Below, piece by piece: positions 40,887 through 51,229 of a DNA stretch of 64,000 bases (the stretch's first letter is position 1; the number at the start of each line of letters is the position of its first letter). The position numbers and the translations under genes were made by a program. The notes beneath the pieces were generated by a model. It was not told where the DNA came from. It worked only from the letters and a program-made list of their open reading frames with translations, and ran no database searches. The DNA lies in NCBI GenBank assembly GCA_964354625.1, contig CAYHAK010000003.1, positions 1 to 64,000 on the forward strand, read 5' to 3'. This DNA is from DATKKK01 sp964354625. Its GTDB lineage: Archaea > Thermoproteota > Bathyarchaeia > Bathyarchaeales > Bathycorpusculaceae.

Positions 40887-41777
40887 TTATATATCTGTCC
40901 TCAGCTTCAGAAGCGACGCAATGTTAGCCTTTCCATCAATCTTCGGAATGATCTTACCAGTTGACGACGTGAGCAATGTCGTGACTCCTGGTCCATGACC
41001 TGACGCCACGCAGTTAGTATGCACAACAATGCCTACCGAAACCGCGCCCTGACGGTAGATCCTGCCGTACGAGTGATCCGCATCAATGATAGCCACAACG
41101 TCGCCAAGCCTCAGCCTGTCAAGCTCATACTGCTCGTTCACCTTCTCATCAAAAAGCTGAATGTCATAGTCACCGGAATATGTCTGATTCATTCCGATGC
41201 CTGCACCCATTATCGCAGCAGGCACAATATGAGTAACAGGGACCGCAAGCTTGTCGCCTTTCGGCCTCGGGCTCAAAGCCTTCAGGAAACGTGGATCCAT
41301 ATTCATCACTGCTACGTCCGGAAAATCCAGAAGCTTCAAGCCCAAACCAAAAGCCTTGATCAGCATCTTGTCGCCAAGCATCAGCTTCTCGAGAGTCTCA
41401 GGCAGGAAATCGACAAGCACGTGGTCTATTCCTCCATGCTTCCCAGTGACGACCCCTTTCGCGCCTTTCGCGTCACCAGTCTTCACGGCTGCCTCGTTTC
41501 CCACGCAAGCAAGCACGTTAAGAGCCACATTCGCTCCAGAACCCGAGCGAGGATCATTCTCTCTGTTCTCCACGCTCACGCCTGGCTCAACGTGATCTGC
41601 TTGCCATCCGCACGCTGGATCACCCACTCTCACGTTGTACGTTATGCCCCCGAGACTAGGCAAGATCACAGGTTCACCCTGAGGCGAGATTGTGTATATG
41701 TTCCTGTTGACGAGTGGACTGACTGCCTCACCGACAACAGACAACTTCACAAGCCTGTCAACATTCGTCCTCAACAA
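40887..41777 (-). CDS. DUF4438 family protein
   Basis: 296 residues, full length for DUF4438. Conserved segments include VGDPACGWQADHVEPGVSVE, then CVGNEAAVKTGDAKGAKGVV and GKHGGIDHVLVDF, with VIDADHSYGRIYRQGAVSVG-type spacing near the C-terminus (read here VAIIDADHSYGRIYRQG) and VASGHGPGVTTLLT. Aspartates and histidines suggest a metal-dependent enzyme; crystal structures exist for the family but I know no established reaction. It is soluble with no signal peptide. Confidence 0.83.
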   Translation of the reverse strand: MLRTNVDRLVKLSVVGEAVSPLVNRNIYTISPQGEPVILPSLGGITYNVRVGDPACGWQADHVEPGVSVENRENDPRSGSGANVALNVLACVGNEAAVKTGDAKGAKGVVTGKHGGIDHVLVDFLPETLEKLMLGDKMLIKAFGLGLKLLDFPDVAVMNMDPRFLKALSPRPKGDKLAVPVTHIVPAAIMGAGIGMNQTYSGDYDIQLFDEKVNEQYELDRLRLGDVVAIIDADHSYGRIYRQGAVSVGIVVHTNCVASGHGPGVTTLLTSSTGKIIPKIDGKANIASLLKLRTDI

Positions 41778-41900
41778 AGACTAACCCTCAACTCGAAATA
41801 GCGTCTAGGCACCACGTGCTAATAAAACTCACCACAAAAAGGAACAGTGCGTCTGGACTGAACGTGACAAGTCTTAAATGCATCGTCCTTATTGAGTTGA

Positions 41901-42560
41901 ATGAAGAATATCGAGCTTCGTAATATACGATTCAAGCGGTTGATGGCAATGGCGGACATGGGATTGAGGTCGAAGATGCTGGTCAAGGACGTCATGACAA
42001 GCCCAGTGATAACCATAGACGAAAATGCACCTGTGAACAAGGCCGCAACGCTCATGGCCAAAGACGATCTGGGCTGCATCGTCATCACTGACAAGGAGGG
42101 AAAGCCGCTCGGCATATTGACCGAGAGAGACCTCGTGGTGCGTGTTCTGGCAAAAAATGCTCACCCAGACTCGGTCAAAGCCAGCGACACCATGACATCA
42201 CCGCTGATCACGATTGAACCTGACCTCACAATAAGTGACGCAGCCAGAAGAATGAGCAGGCTCAACATCCGGAGACTGGGAGTCGTATACAAAGGCCAGC
42301 TCGTAGGCCTAATCTCAAGCAAAGACATACTAGCAATCGTGCCTGAACTGCTAGAAATGACCCAAGAGCGCGCACGGATCGAAAATCAAAACAGGACAGA
42401 GGAAACCGTGGAAGAAGAAGAGGGAAAAGAGGCTGAAGAGGAATCGACACCTCTCGCAGGCAGCTGCGACAAATGCGGCATCTGGTCCGACAACCCGCGA
42501 GAAGTCAACGGTGAAAATCTGTGCGAAGACTGCAGAGCTGAATTGGAAAGCGAGGAATAG
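41901..42560 (+). CDS. CBS-pair protein with C-terminal zinc ribbon
   Basis: 219 residues. Two CBS domains (residues about 28-80 and 95-150) form one Bateman module: VKDVMTSPVITIDENAPVNK and CIVITDKEGKPLGILTERDL, then DTMTSPLITIEPDLTI and GVVYKGQLVGLISSKD. After an acidic linker (TEETVEEEEGKEAEEE) comes a small zinc site with Cys189, Cys192, Cys208 and Cys211. CBS pairs bind adenosyl ligands and act as energy sensors. It is the first of three CBS genes in a row, 11 bases before the next. TATA-like TCTTAAATGC lies about 25 bases before the ATG. Confidence 0.88.
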   Translation: MKNIELRNIRFKRLMAMADMGLRSKMLVKDVMTSPVITIDENAPVNKAATLMAKDDLGCIVITDKEGKPLGILTERDLVVRVLAKNAHPDSVKASDTMTSPLITIEPDLTISDAARRMSRLNIRRLGVVYKGQLVGLISSKDILAIVPELLEMTQERARIENQNRTEETVEEEEGKEAEEESTPLAGSCDKCGIWSDNPREVNGENLCEDCRAELESEE

Positions 42561-42571
42561 AGGCCAGTTTC

Positions 42572-43339
42572 TTGCGCGTGAAGGAAATCATGGATGAGAA
42601 GCATCCATACGTCTATGAAGACGACCTCGCCACAAAAGCCCGCGCACTCATCCGCGACCGCTCGTTAAGGATTCTTCCAGTACTCGACAAGAACAAGAAA
42701 CTTCTAGGCGTAGTCACACGACGCAGCATACTCGCCATCTCTTCCTCTGTCTCAGCACTCAGGGCAAAAGGCCTGATGACCCAACCAAAGAAAATAGCCA
42801 CAACCGAAGAAGACGCCTACACAGTCATCAAAGACCTCCTCAAAGTCAACAAATGGTACGCTCCAATCATCGAAACCGAGCAAGCAAAAACCTACAAGGG
42901 AGTCCTAGGCCTAGGAGATTTCATAGAAGCCATCATCAAAACAAGCCCAGAGAGACTGGCAACCCCAGTATCAGAAATCATGTCCAAGAACGTGGTGACG
43001 TGCTCGCCTGATGATGGCGTTGACGCTATCTGGCGCTTGATGCAGGACAAGACGCTGGCGGGACTGCCGGTTGTGAAGAATGGCAAGCTGATTGGCATAG
43101 TCACGCAGAAGGACCTGCTCGAAGGCGGCGTAGCGCGCGCGTGCTCATCGTCCAAAAAGGTTTCCGCGATCATGAAAGCGGGCGTGGTTGCCGTCAAGCC
43201 AGACACGAAGACAATAAGGGTTGCCAAAGTCATGACCTCAAGAGACATCGGCAGAGTGCCCGTGACCGATGAAGACGGAAGGCTCATAGGCATGGTTGAC
43301 AGAAGAGACGTCGCCAAACTGCTTGTTAAACAGGGTTGA
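42572..43339 (+). CDS. protein with four CBS domains
   Basis: 255 residues made up of four CBS domains, i.e. two Bateman modules, with no other domain. Repeated signatures are VKEIMDEKHPYVYEDDLATK, VLDKNKKLLGVVTRRSIL, VSEIMSKNVVTCSPDDG, LPVVKNGKLIGIVTQKDLLE and VPVTDEDGRLIGMVDRRDV. The start is TTG 42572. The stop overlaps the next gene (TGATG). A copy of the GC motif, AGCGCGCGCGT, lies inside the frame at 43132-43142 and codes Ala-Arg-Ala between domains 3 and 4 without breaking it. Confidence 0.88.
   Translation: MRVKEIMDEKHPYVYEDDLATKARALIRDRSLRILPVLDKNKKLLGVVTRRSILAISSSVSALRAKGLMTQPKKIATTEEDAYTVIKDLLKVNKWYAPIIETEQAKTYKGVLGLGDFIEAIIKTSPERLATPVSEIMSKNVVTCSPDDGVDAIWRLMQDKTLAGLPVVKNGKLIGIVTQKDLLEGGVARACSSSKKVSAIMKAGVVAVKPDTKTIRVAKVMTSRDIGRVPVTDEDGRLIGMVDRRDVAKLLVKQG
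43132..43142. repeat. dispersed motif AGCGCGCGCGT, copy 12 (inside a gene)
   Basis: The only exact GCGCGCGC copy inside an intact gene. It codes for Ala-Arg-Ala in a linker between CBS domains 3 and 4, so here it may simply be coding sequence. Confidence 0.45.
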
Positions 43340-44253
43340 TGCTGTTGAGTAGGGAAAGGTTTAGAAGGACTCTGCGAGAGAAAGGCCAGCTCTCTCTGAA
43401 GGCTCACCCTACGAAGAAACGCGAGGGCGAAATAATGCACGTGGCAAAAGGCGCAGTCATAACGATGCCTCCCACAACCGCCATCTACGAAGTCATAAAG
43501 AAGATGGCGAAAGAGAGATTTCGCCGAGTACCGCTTGCGAATCCCGCCACGAAACGCCTAGAAGGAATCGCCACCGCCTCAGACATCATCAACTACCTCG
43601 GCGGCGGAGGGAAATTCGGAATAATCCAACGCAAGTACGACGGCAACTTCTACAAGGCCATAAACGAGCCGATCAAGCTTATCATGACGAAGAAGGTTGT
43701 CACGATCAAGACTTCGGCGAAAGTGAACGATGCGCTGGAAGTTATGAAGGAAAATGACCTCGGCGGACTGCCTGTGGTGAATGAAGAAAACCAGGTAAAA
43801 GCCATAATCACTGAGAGAGACATCGCAAACCTCTTCGCTGACCGAGTCAGCGGCGTAACCGTCGCCCAGCTCATGTCAGAGAAAGTAGTCACAGCGCTCC
43901 CTCACACCACCATCTTCGAAACAGAAAAAACCATGACCGCGCAAGGCTTCAGAAGACTGCCCATAATCTCAGACGGGAAAGTGCTGGGAATCATAACTAC
44001 CATGGACATCGTACGGTTCTTCGGTTCAGGCGAAGTCTTCAAGTACCTGCGCTCAGGCACCATAATACAGGTTCTCAACACCCCCGCACTCAGCATCGCC
44101 ACCAAAACAGTCGCAACCATAACGCCAGAAACAGATGCAGGCCAGGCGGCAAAAATAATGCACGAGAAAGACATAGGTGCTCTGCCAGTTGTCAAGAACG
44201 GCAGACTAGTAGGCATGATAACAGAGAGAGACTTCTTCAAAATGATAGAATAG
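43339..44253 (+). CDS. protein with four CBS domains
   Basis: 304 residues from ATG 43339, in a TGATG overlap with the upstream CBS gene. After a basic N-terminus (LLSRERFRRTLREKGQLSLK) there are four CBS domains: VITMPPTTAIYEVIKKMAKE, MTKKVVTIKTSAKVNDALEV, MSEKVVTALPHTTIFETEKT and TKTVATITPETDAGQAAKIM, each ending with a GI-x-T/ITERD strand-helix. It probably forms assemblies with its neighbour. What the three proteins regulate is not shown by the context. Confidence 0.88.
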   Translation: MLLSRERFRRTLREKGQLSLKAHPTKKREGEIMHVAKGAVITMPPTTAIYEVIKKMAKERFRRVPLANPATKRLEGIATASDIINYLGGGGKFGIIQRKYDGNFYKAINEPIKLIMTKKVVTIKTSAKVNDALEVMKENDLGGLPVVNEENQVKAIITERDIANLFADRVSGVTVAQLMSEKVVTALPHTTIFETEKTMTAQGFRRLPIISDGKVLGIITTMDIVRFFGSGEVFKYLRSGTIIQVLNTPALSIATKTVATITPETDAGQAAKIMHEKDIGALPVVKNGRLVGMITERDFFKMIE

Positions 44254-44304
44254 CCTTTTAACACCCTCATCTTAAGTTATTGGTTTGGCAAGAGAGCGGA
44301 CAGT

Positions 44305-45645
44305 TTGATTGCTGATTTGCTGCTGACCAATGCCAAGGCATATCTTCAGGGCGACATCGTTGAGTGTAGTCTAGCTCTTGAGGACGGCAGGATTCTGAAG
44401 GTCGGCAGAGAATCAAATATGCCGAAAGCTGACGCCAAAGTTGATCTTATTGGCCTATTGGTTCTGTCTGGCTTGATAGACGCTCACGTGCACTTGCGCG
44501 ACGAAGGAAAGGCCTACAAAGAAGACTTCGTAAGTGGAACAGCCGCCGCGGCAGCAGGCGGATTCGCAACCGTTCTAGACATGCCTAACAATGAACCTGT
44601 CACCATGAGTGCTGAATCGCTTAGAAACAGGATGAGCAAGGCAGAACGGAAAATCCTCGTCAATGTTGGCTTCTTTTCGGAATTCCCGAAGGAGACAACG
44701 GACATAGAGGATGTCGTGAGCGAGGGAGCCGTAGGCTTCAAACTCTTCATGGCAGAACAGGTCGGCGGATTGAACCTGGACGACGATTCCGCAATGCTTG
44801 AGAGCTTCAAAATCGTGAGCACTTTGAAGGTTCCGGTTGCCGTTCATGCTGAAGACAAGGCGATGCTGAAGGCGGCCGTGGAAGCACTGAAACTCGGCAA
44901 GCATAACAACACTGAAGCTTATCTGAAGGCGCATTCCGAAGAAGCCGAAGCGAAGGCCATAAGCCGAATGCTATCCTTCTCGAAGCGAACAGGTGTGCAC
45001 GTGCATTTCTGCCACGTAACCACCAAGCAAGGTCTAGAGTCGGTAGCTGAAGCAAAAGAAGCAGGACTGCGTACGAGCTGTGAGACGACGCCTCACAACC
45101 TTCTGCTGTCCTCTGAAGATCTGAGGCGGATTGGCACGCTTGCGCTGACTATGCCGCCGGTCCGCGACCAAAGCCACATCAATGCCCTGTGGAACGGCAT
45201 CAAGAACGGCGTGATCGACAACATCGGCTCAGACCATGCACCTCACATGTTGGAAGAGAAGCAGGCCAGCTCAACGTGGGACGCAAAGGTAGGCATTCCA
45301 GGTCTGGAAACGACGCTTCCGCTGTTGCTCACGGAGGTCAACCGCGACAGGCTGTCGATAGGCGATGTGGCCAGGTTGATGGCTGAGCAACCTGCTGAAA
45401 TCTACGGCTTGAAAGGCAAAGGCGTCCTGAAGACGGGAAACGACGCAGACCTGACTATCATAGACCTGAGCAGAAAGCACAAGATAGACTCTTCAAAGTT
45501 TAAGTCGAAGGCCAAGTACTCACCTTTCGACGGCTGGCCCACCGTAGGCAAGCCCGTGAAAACCTATGTTGGCGGTGAACTGGTTTTTGACGAAGGCGAA
45601 GTTGTGGCCCAGGCAGGTTGCGGGCGGATCGTGCGGAGAGCGTAG
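44305..45645 (+). CDS. pyrC: dihydroorotase
   Basis: 446 residues, type I dihydroorotase/cyclic amidohydrolase. The first metal motif is DAHVHLRDEG near residue 60. The bridging carboxylated lysine is in GAVGFKLFMAE, histidines follow in VAVHAED and VHFCHVTT, and GSDHAPH supplies the catalytic Asp. TCETTPHNLLL is typical of dihydroorotases over allantoinases, though hydantoinase-like activity cannot be excluded. The start is TTG 44305. It makes dihydroorotate in pyrimidine synthesis, a pathway shared with pyrF. Confidence 0.9.
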   Translation: MIADLLLTNAKAYLQGDIVECSLALEDGRILKVGRESNMPKADAKVDLIGLLVLSGLIDAHVHLRDEGKAYKEDFVSGTAAAAAGGFATVLDMPNNEPVTMSAESLRNRMSKAERKILVNVGFFSEFPKETTDIEDVVSEGAVGFKLFMAEQVGGLNLDDDSAMLESFKIVSTLKVPVAVHAEDKAMLKAAVEALKLGKHNNTEAYLKAHSEEAEAKAISRMLSFSKRTGVHVHFCHVTTKQGLESVAEAKEAGLRTSCETTPHNLLLSSEDLRRIGTLALTMPPVRDQSHINALWNGIKNGVIDNIGSDHAPHMLEEKQASSTWDAKVGIPGLETTLPLLLTEVNRDRLSIGDVARLMAEQPAEIYGLKGKGVLKTGNDADLTIIDLSRKHKIDSSKFKSKAKYSPFDGWPTVGKPVKTYVGGELVFDEGEVVAQAGCGRIVRRA

Positions 45646-45649
45646 CCTG

Positions 45650-46123
45650 TTGAGGTTTGTGGCTGACGGCATGCTCGGCAGGCTGACTCGTTGGCTCAGG
45701 CTGCTGGGCCATGACACGAAGTACTCGGACTCGATGGAGGACAGGCAGCTTCTTGTGCTTGCCAAGAAAGAGAAGAGGATACTCTTGACCCGCGACCTTC
45801 AGCTCTACAAGCAGGCTACAGCAAAAGGGCTTGACGCCTTCTACGTCGAAGGCCAAACACATGCCGAAAAACTGGCCCGCCTCGCAAAACGATGCAAGCT
45901 AGCACTAACAATAAACATGACAAGCTCCCGCTGCCCGAAATGCAACACGAAAGTTAAAACAGTCTCAAAGAAAAACGTCAACGGCAGGGTTGAAGAGAAC
46001 ACTTTCAGCCACTATGAGGATTTCTGGATTTGCCCAAAGTGCAAGCAGGTCTATTGGCAAGGAGCGCACTGGACAAAGATCAGGACTATGCTCGAGAAAA
46101 CAAAGAAAATTCTCAATGAGTAA
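45650..46123 (+). CDS. Mut7-C RNase domain protein
   Basis: 157 residues from TTG 45650 with GGAGAG 9 bases upstream, 4 bases after pyrC. The N-terminal PIN-like part reads FVADGMLGRLTRWLRLLGHD, then ADLQLL-type spacing seen as DRQLLVLAKKEKRILLTRDL; its aspartates are the presumed catalytic residues. The C-terminal zinc ribbon has RCPKCNTKVKTVSKK and WICPKCKQVYWQGAHW. This is the COG1656/Mut7-C family, predicted to be an RNase. Its substrate is unknown. Confidence 0.88.
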   Translation: MRFVADGMLGRLTRWLRLLGHDTKYSDSMEDRQLLVLAKKEKRILLTRDLQLYKQATAKGLDAFYVEGQTHAEKLARLAKRCKLALTINMTSSRCPKCNTKVKTVSKKNVNGRVEENTFSHYEDFWICPKCKQVYWQGAHWTKIRTMLEKTKKILNE

Positions 46124-46136
46124 AGAAAGCTGAAGG

Positions 46137-46400
46137 CTACTTCTGGCTCAGTAGCCATTTAAGCGGTATGTCTTGGTAGGTTTTGTCGGGTAGTGTTCGT
46201 CTTATTGTCATTGGGAGGATGGCTATTTCCAGTTCTTTGAGGGCTATGTCGATTGGGCTGGACAAGCCTTCTGAGGCATCGATCAGCACCGGCGCACCCA
46301 TGGATATCTGCAGCGCTCTGGCTCCAACTACTCGTGCCTTTTCGAAGCGCGTAAGCTTCGGAGGACCTACGATGGCCCTTTCTTCCTTTTCAGACGTGTC
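46137..46400 (-). CDS. rpoK: RNA polymerase subunit K (Rpo6), no standard start codon
   Basis: 87 codons open directly behind the thermosome stop and in the same frame. Residues 11 onwards are unmistakable RpoK/Rpb6: VGPPKLTRFEKARVVGARAL, QISMGAPVLID and ILPMTIRRTLPDKTYQDIPL. RpoK stabilises RNA polymerase assembly. There is no ATG, GTG or TTG between the TAA at 46403-46401 and the conserved core; the first in-frame ATG is internal. Candidates for initiation are a rare codon such as ATC behind GAAAGGG, or readthrough of the TAA. Sulfolobus RpoK also has about ten residues before its YVGP motif, so the start should be near the thermosome stop. Confidence 0.85.
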   Translation of the reverse strand, partial: DTSEKEERAIVGPPKLTRFEKARVVGARALQISMGAPVLIDASEGLSSPIDIALKELEIAILPMTIRRTLPDKTYQDIPLKWLLSQK

Positions 46401-48062
<1,662 letters not shown>

Positions 48063-48109
48063 ACCTAAATTAACCTCCTCTAGTGCAAAACAATGAAAAA
48101 TGGCTTAGA

Positions 48110-48119
48110 AATATAAGTC
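48110..48119 (-). promoter_or_regulatory. TATA box of the thermosome gene
   Basis: Minus strand CTTATATTTC, about 50 bases before the TTG start codon. Transcription would begin near 48088, and the leader contains GAGGAGG. Confidence 0.5.
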
Positions 48120-48141
48120 TTTCTGATGACGTGAGGGGAAG

Positions 48142-49287
48142 CTAGAATCTTTTGTATGGACTTGTCAGGGAATCTACTCGTGCAGGGCTAAGCGCGGTTT
48201 TGAGGCCTATGCCGGTGAGGACGATTACGGTGTTGCCTTCTTCAGGCGTCTTTCCACTGTTCGTCTGCTTCTTGTAGGCGGCGTAGGCAACTGCCGAGCT
48301 TGGTTCCACGAAGAAACCCTTGCAGGCAAGCTCCTTAAAGGCCTTGGCGATTTCAGGCTCCTCAACCGTCACTGCGTCGCCTTTCGCCTCTTTCAGGGCT
48401 TTGACCATGAGATCCAGCAGCGGAGGGTTCACGCTTACGAGGGCGTCGGCAAAGGAGGTTATCCTTTCTGGCGGATGATAGGCTGTGCCTTTGAGGTTGT
48501 GGTAGAGTGGTGAGACTTGGCTGGTTTGGCAGGCCACGATTCTGGGCATGGTTTCTATGACGTTGGATTCAACGAGGTGTTTGAAGCCGTTTATGATGCC
48601 GAGGAGTAGCGTTCCGGCTGAGGCTGGAAGGTAGATGTGTTCGGGTGCGCGCCAGCCGAACTGTTCAGCGGTCTCGTAGGCTAGGCTTTTTATGCCGTCT
48701 CTGAACAGTGGGTGCAAAATGTGCCCAACATAGTATTTCTTCCTCTCGGGCTTCTGTGCTTCTTCTGCGACTTTGTTTCTTGTGCCTTGGACTTTGATGA
48801 CTTCGGCGCCGTGGAACTGGATTTGGCTGAACTTGGGGCCTGCGACGGTTTCGGGAACATAGATTTTGGCCTTGAGGTTTGCGCGGGCTGCGTATGCGGC
48901 GATTGAGGCTCCAGCGTTGCCCGATGAGTCTTCGGAGATGCATCCGTCTGCTTCTTTGACTTGTGCGTGCACTGCGGATATCAGCACTGAAGAGCCTCGA
49001 TCTTTGAAGGAGCCTGTGGGATTCAGGCTTTCGAGCTTGAAGTAGACGCCGTTTGAGAGTTTGACGAGTGGTGTCCAACCTTCGCCTAATGTAGTGATGT
49101 CTTGTTCTTTGATGTATGGGAAGTAGTTGGCGTATCGCCAGACAGTGTAGTTGTAAAGTCTGGTTTTTTCGGTTTGGAATGGTTGGTTGAGTTGGACTTC
49201 AAGCGGTTTGCCGCATGTGGAGCACTTGTAGGCCAGTAGGTTTCGCGTGGTCTGTCCGCATGCTGTGCACTTGATTTGGAAGCTCAC
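48142..49287 (-). CDS. thrC: threonine synthase
   Basis: 381 residues. An N-terminal zinc-ribbon-like segment (CTACGQ and CSTCGKPL) precedes the PLP-binding domain, whose lysine is in LESLNPTGSFKDRGSSV. SEDSSGNAGASIAAYAARAN and PASAGTLLLG bind the cofactor phosphate. It converts phosphohomoserine to threonine. The start is GTG 49287, with AAAGGAGAG 8 bases upstream. It is divergent from etfB. Confidence 0.92.
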   Translation of the reverse strand: MSFQIKCTACGQTTRNLLAYKCSTCGKPLEVQLNQPFQTEKTRLYNYTVWRYANYFPYIKEQDITTLGEGWTPLVKLSNGVYFKLESLNPTGSFKDRGSSVLISAVHAQVKEADGCISEDSSGNAGASIAAYAARANLKAKIYVPETVAGPKFSQIQFHGAEVIKVQGTRNKVAEEAQKPERKKYYVGHILHPLFRDGIKSLAYETAEQFGWRAPEHIYLPASAGTLLLGIINGFKHLVESNVIETMPRIVACQTSQVSPLYHNLKGTAYHPPERITSFADALVSVNPPLLDLMVKALKEAKGDAVTVEEPEIAKAFKELACKGFFVEPSSAVAYAAYKKQTNSGKTPEEGNTVIVLTGIGLKTALSPARVDSLTSPYKRF

Positions 49288-49361
49288 ATGTGGCTCTCCT
49301 TTCCAGTGCTGATAAAAGGCATCGGGTATTTAGCTTTAAACGTCCCGACTTGCGCGGGAAA

Positions 49362-49371
49362 CTATTTATAT
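49362..49371 (+). promoter_or_regulatory. TATA box of etfBA
   Basis: CTATTTATAT, followed by a start region near 49395 and the TTG of etfB at 49422. A TTTAAAG box for thrC lies on the other strand near 49338-49344, so the 134 bases between the genes hold two divergent promoters. Confidence 0.55.
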
Positions 49372-49421
49372 GGTCTTTGCGCCGTCATAAATCCGCAAAT
49401 GCGCACTAGGGGTCTGATGGT

Positions 49422-50210
49422 TTGAGGAGAATCATTGTCTGCCTGAAGCAGGCGGTCGACGTTTCGCAGTTGAAGGTTGACTCTGCTACGAGGCAGCTGA
49501 TTACAGCTTCGGCGCCGAAGAAGATTAGCGATTTTGACAAGAACGCACTGGAAGAGGCTATCAAGGTTAAGGAGAAGACGGGCAACGCGGAACTGTGCAC
49601 GCTGACCATGACTTCAGAGGATGCGAAGACGGTGTTGCGCGAGGCTTTGGCGATGGGCGCAGACAAAGCATACATAGTCAATGATGCTGAGTTGAAGAAT
49701 GTTGACACGTCGGGCACAGCACACGTGCTTGTCGAGGCTGTTAAGAAGATTGGCGAATACGACCTGATTTTGTGCGGTGAGACTTCTTTGGACAGCTTTT
49801 CGGGACTTGTTGGTGCCAGGGTTGCCGAGTTGTTGGGTTTGCCCTTTTTGTCTTCGGTGCGCAAGCTGTCCGTGGAGGGCGATACGGCAGTTGCGGAGCG
49901 GAGTCTGGAGGATTCGATTGAGACGGTGAAGGCGAAGATGCCATGTGTGGTTTCAGTTACGCGTGAGATTAACGTGCCTAGGATTCCATCGTTGATGATG
50001 ATTATGAAGGCGTCGAAGAAGGAGATCGTGAACTGGACGCTCGCAGATATGGGTGTGCAGAAGGAGCGGCTGGCGTCAAAGATTGAGCTGGTTGAGGTTT
50101 TGGCGCCGAAGACGGAGCGCAAGAAGATCAAAATCACAGGCGAGAGCGTTCAGGAGATTGCGGAGAAGCTGGCCAAGGCGCTTGTTCAGGAAGGAGTCGT
50201 CAAAAGGTGA
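49422..50210 (+). CDS. etfB: electron transfer flavoprotein, beta subunit
   Basis: 262 residues. MRRIIVCLKQAVD at the start, GADKAYIVND, DLILCGETSLDSFSGLVGAR and the conserved VPRIPSLMMIMKASKKEI segment identify EtfB, which binds AMP or a second FAD. The start is TTG 49422. etfA follows 7 bases later. Facing acyl-CoA dehydrogenase and HdrABC genes suggest it carries electrons from acyl-CoA oxidation. Confidence 0.94.
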   Translation: MRRIIVCLKQAVDVSQLKVDSATRQLITASAPKKISDFDKNALEEAIKVKEKTGNAELCTLTMTSEDAKTVLREALAMGADKAYIVNDAELKNVDTSGTAHVLVEAVKKIGEYDLILCGETSLDSFSGLVGARVAELLGLPFLSSVRKLSVEGDTAVAERSLEDSIETVKAKMPCVVSVTREINVPRIPSLMMIMKASKKEIVNWTLADMGVQKERLASKIELVEVLAPKTERKKIKITGESVQEIAEKLAKALVQEGVVKR

Positions 50211-50217
50211 ACGTGAC

Positions 50218-51183
50218 ATGGGCGAATACAAGGGCATTTGGGTTTTTTCAGAAAAGCCTGACTTGATGTTGGAGATGCTTGGGAAAGGTCGTGAGCTGGC
50301 GGACAAGCGGCAGACAGAGCTTGCGGCTGTCTTGATTGGCGGCAACGTGGCAGACGGGGCTAGTGAGCTGGTGAGGTATGGTGTGGACAAGGTTTACGTG
50401 GCCAGTAACCCAGCTTTGGAGCGTTTTCAGGCTGAAGCGTACTTGGGCGTTCTGTACGGCTTGGCTCTCGCGAACAAGCCTGAGACGATAATGATTAGTT
50501 CGACGAGGAATGGGAGGCCACTTGCGGCCAGGCTTGCTACGCGTCTTGATGCGGCGTGTGTACCTGACTGCACTAGATTGGGTGTTGATGAGAATGGCAG
50601 GCTGGTGGGCGAGAGAATAACTTACGGCGGGAATGCTGTTGCGAAGATTGCTTTTGCTGGGAAGCCGCAGATTGTCACGGTGCCGCAACGGGCTTTTGAT
50701 AAGTCTGTTCCGAAAGAGCGTAGCGGGCAAGTGGTCAGTATTGACGTGGAGGTTGATGCGGCTAGGACAGAGGTTGTTGATGTTAAGCCTTTGGAGACTT
50801 CGAGTGTGCGCATCGAGGAGGCTGAGGTTGTTGTCAGTTGCGGTCGGGGTTTGGAGAAGAAGGAGGACAGAGGTTTGCTTGACGAGCTTGCGGTGGTTCT
50901 GGGTGGTCAGGTGGGTTCTTCGAGACCGCTTGCCGAGGACAGGAAATGGTTCACGGAATGGGTCGGCTTGTCTGGCCACAAGGTGAAGCCGAAGCTTTAC
51001 ATCGCGTGCGGCATTTCAGGCGTGATCCAGCATGTGGCTGGGATACGGGATTCGAAGGTGATTGTGGCCGTGAACAAGGACGAGCAGGCACCGATCTTCG
51101 AGATCGCCGACTACGGAGTGGTCGGCAACCTGTACGAGATACTGCCAGCACTGAAAGACGCCATCAAGAAGCAATTGCAGTAG
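50218..51183 (+). CDS. etfA: electron transfer flavoprotein, alpha subunit
   Basis: 321 residues from ATG 50218 with GTGA before it. N-terminal Rossmann-like half (GIWVFSEKPDLMLEMLGKGR) and C-terminal FAD-binding half with GSSRPLAEDRKWFTEW, KLYIACGISGVIQHVAGIRD and VAVNKDEQAPIFEIADYGVV. Whether EtfBA is of the bifurcating type with two FADs cannot be decided from these motifs. It completes the EtfBA pair. A broken membrane-protein gene follows. Confidence 0.95.
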   Translation: MGEYKGIWVFSEKPDLMLEMLGKGRELADKRQTELAAVLIGGNVADGASELVRYGVDKVYVASNPALERFQAEAYLGVLYGLALANKPETIMISSTRNGRPLAARLATRLDAACVPDCTRLGVDENGRLVGERITYGGNAVAKIAFAGKPQIVTVPQRAFDKSVPKERSGQVVSIDVEVDAARTEVVDVKPLETSSVRIEEAEVVVSCGRGLEKKEDRGLLDELAVVLGGQVGSSRPLAEDRKWFTEWVGLSGHKVKPKLYIACGISGVIQHVAGIRDSKVIVAVNKDEQAPIFEIADYGVVGNLYEILPALKDAIKKQLQ

Positions 51184-51219
51184 ACACCGTGCACACGCGC
51201 TCAAGAAAAAACCTTGCAT

Positions 51220-51229
51220 CGCGCGCGCT
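51220..51229. repeat. dispersed motif CGCGCGCGCT, copy 13, at the 5' end of a remnant
   Basis: Contains exact GCGCGCGC at 51221-51228. On the minus strand it reads GGTTAGCGCGCGCGATG, close to the copies in the UDG and metE-like loci. It marks the point where a membrane-protein remnant begins. Confidence 0.65.
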
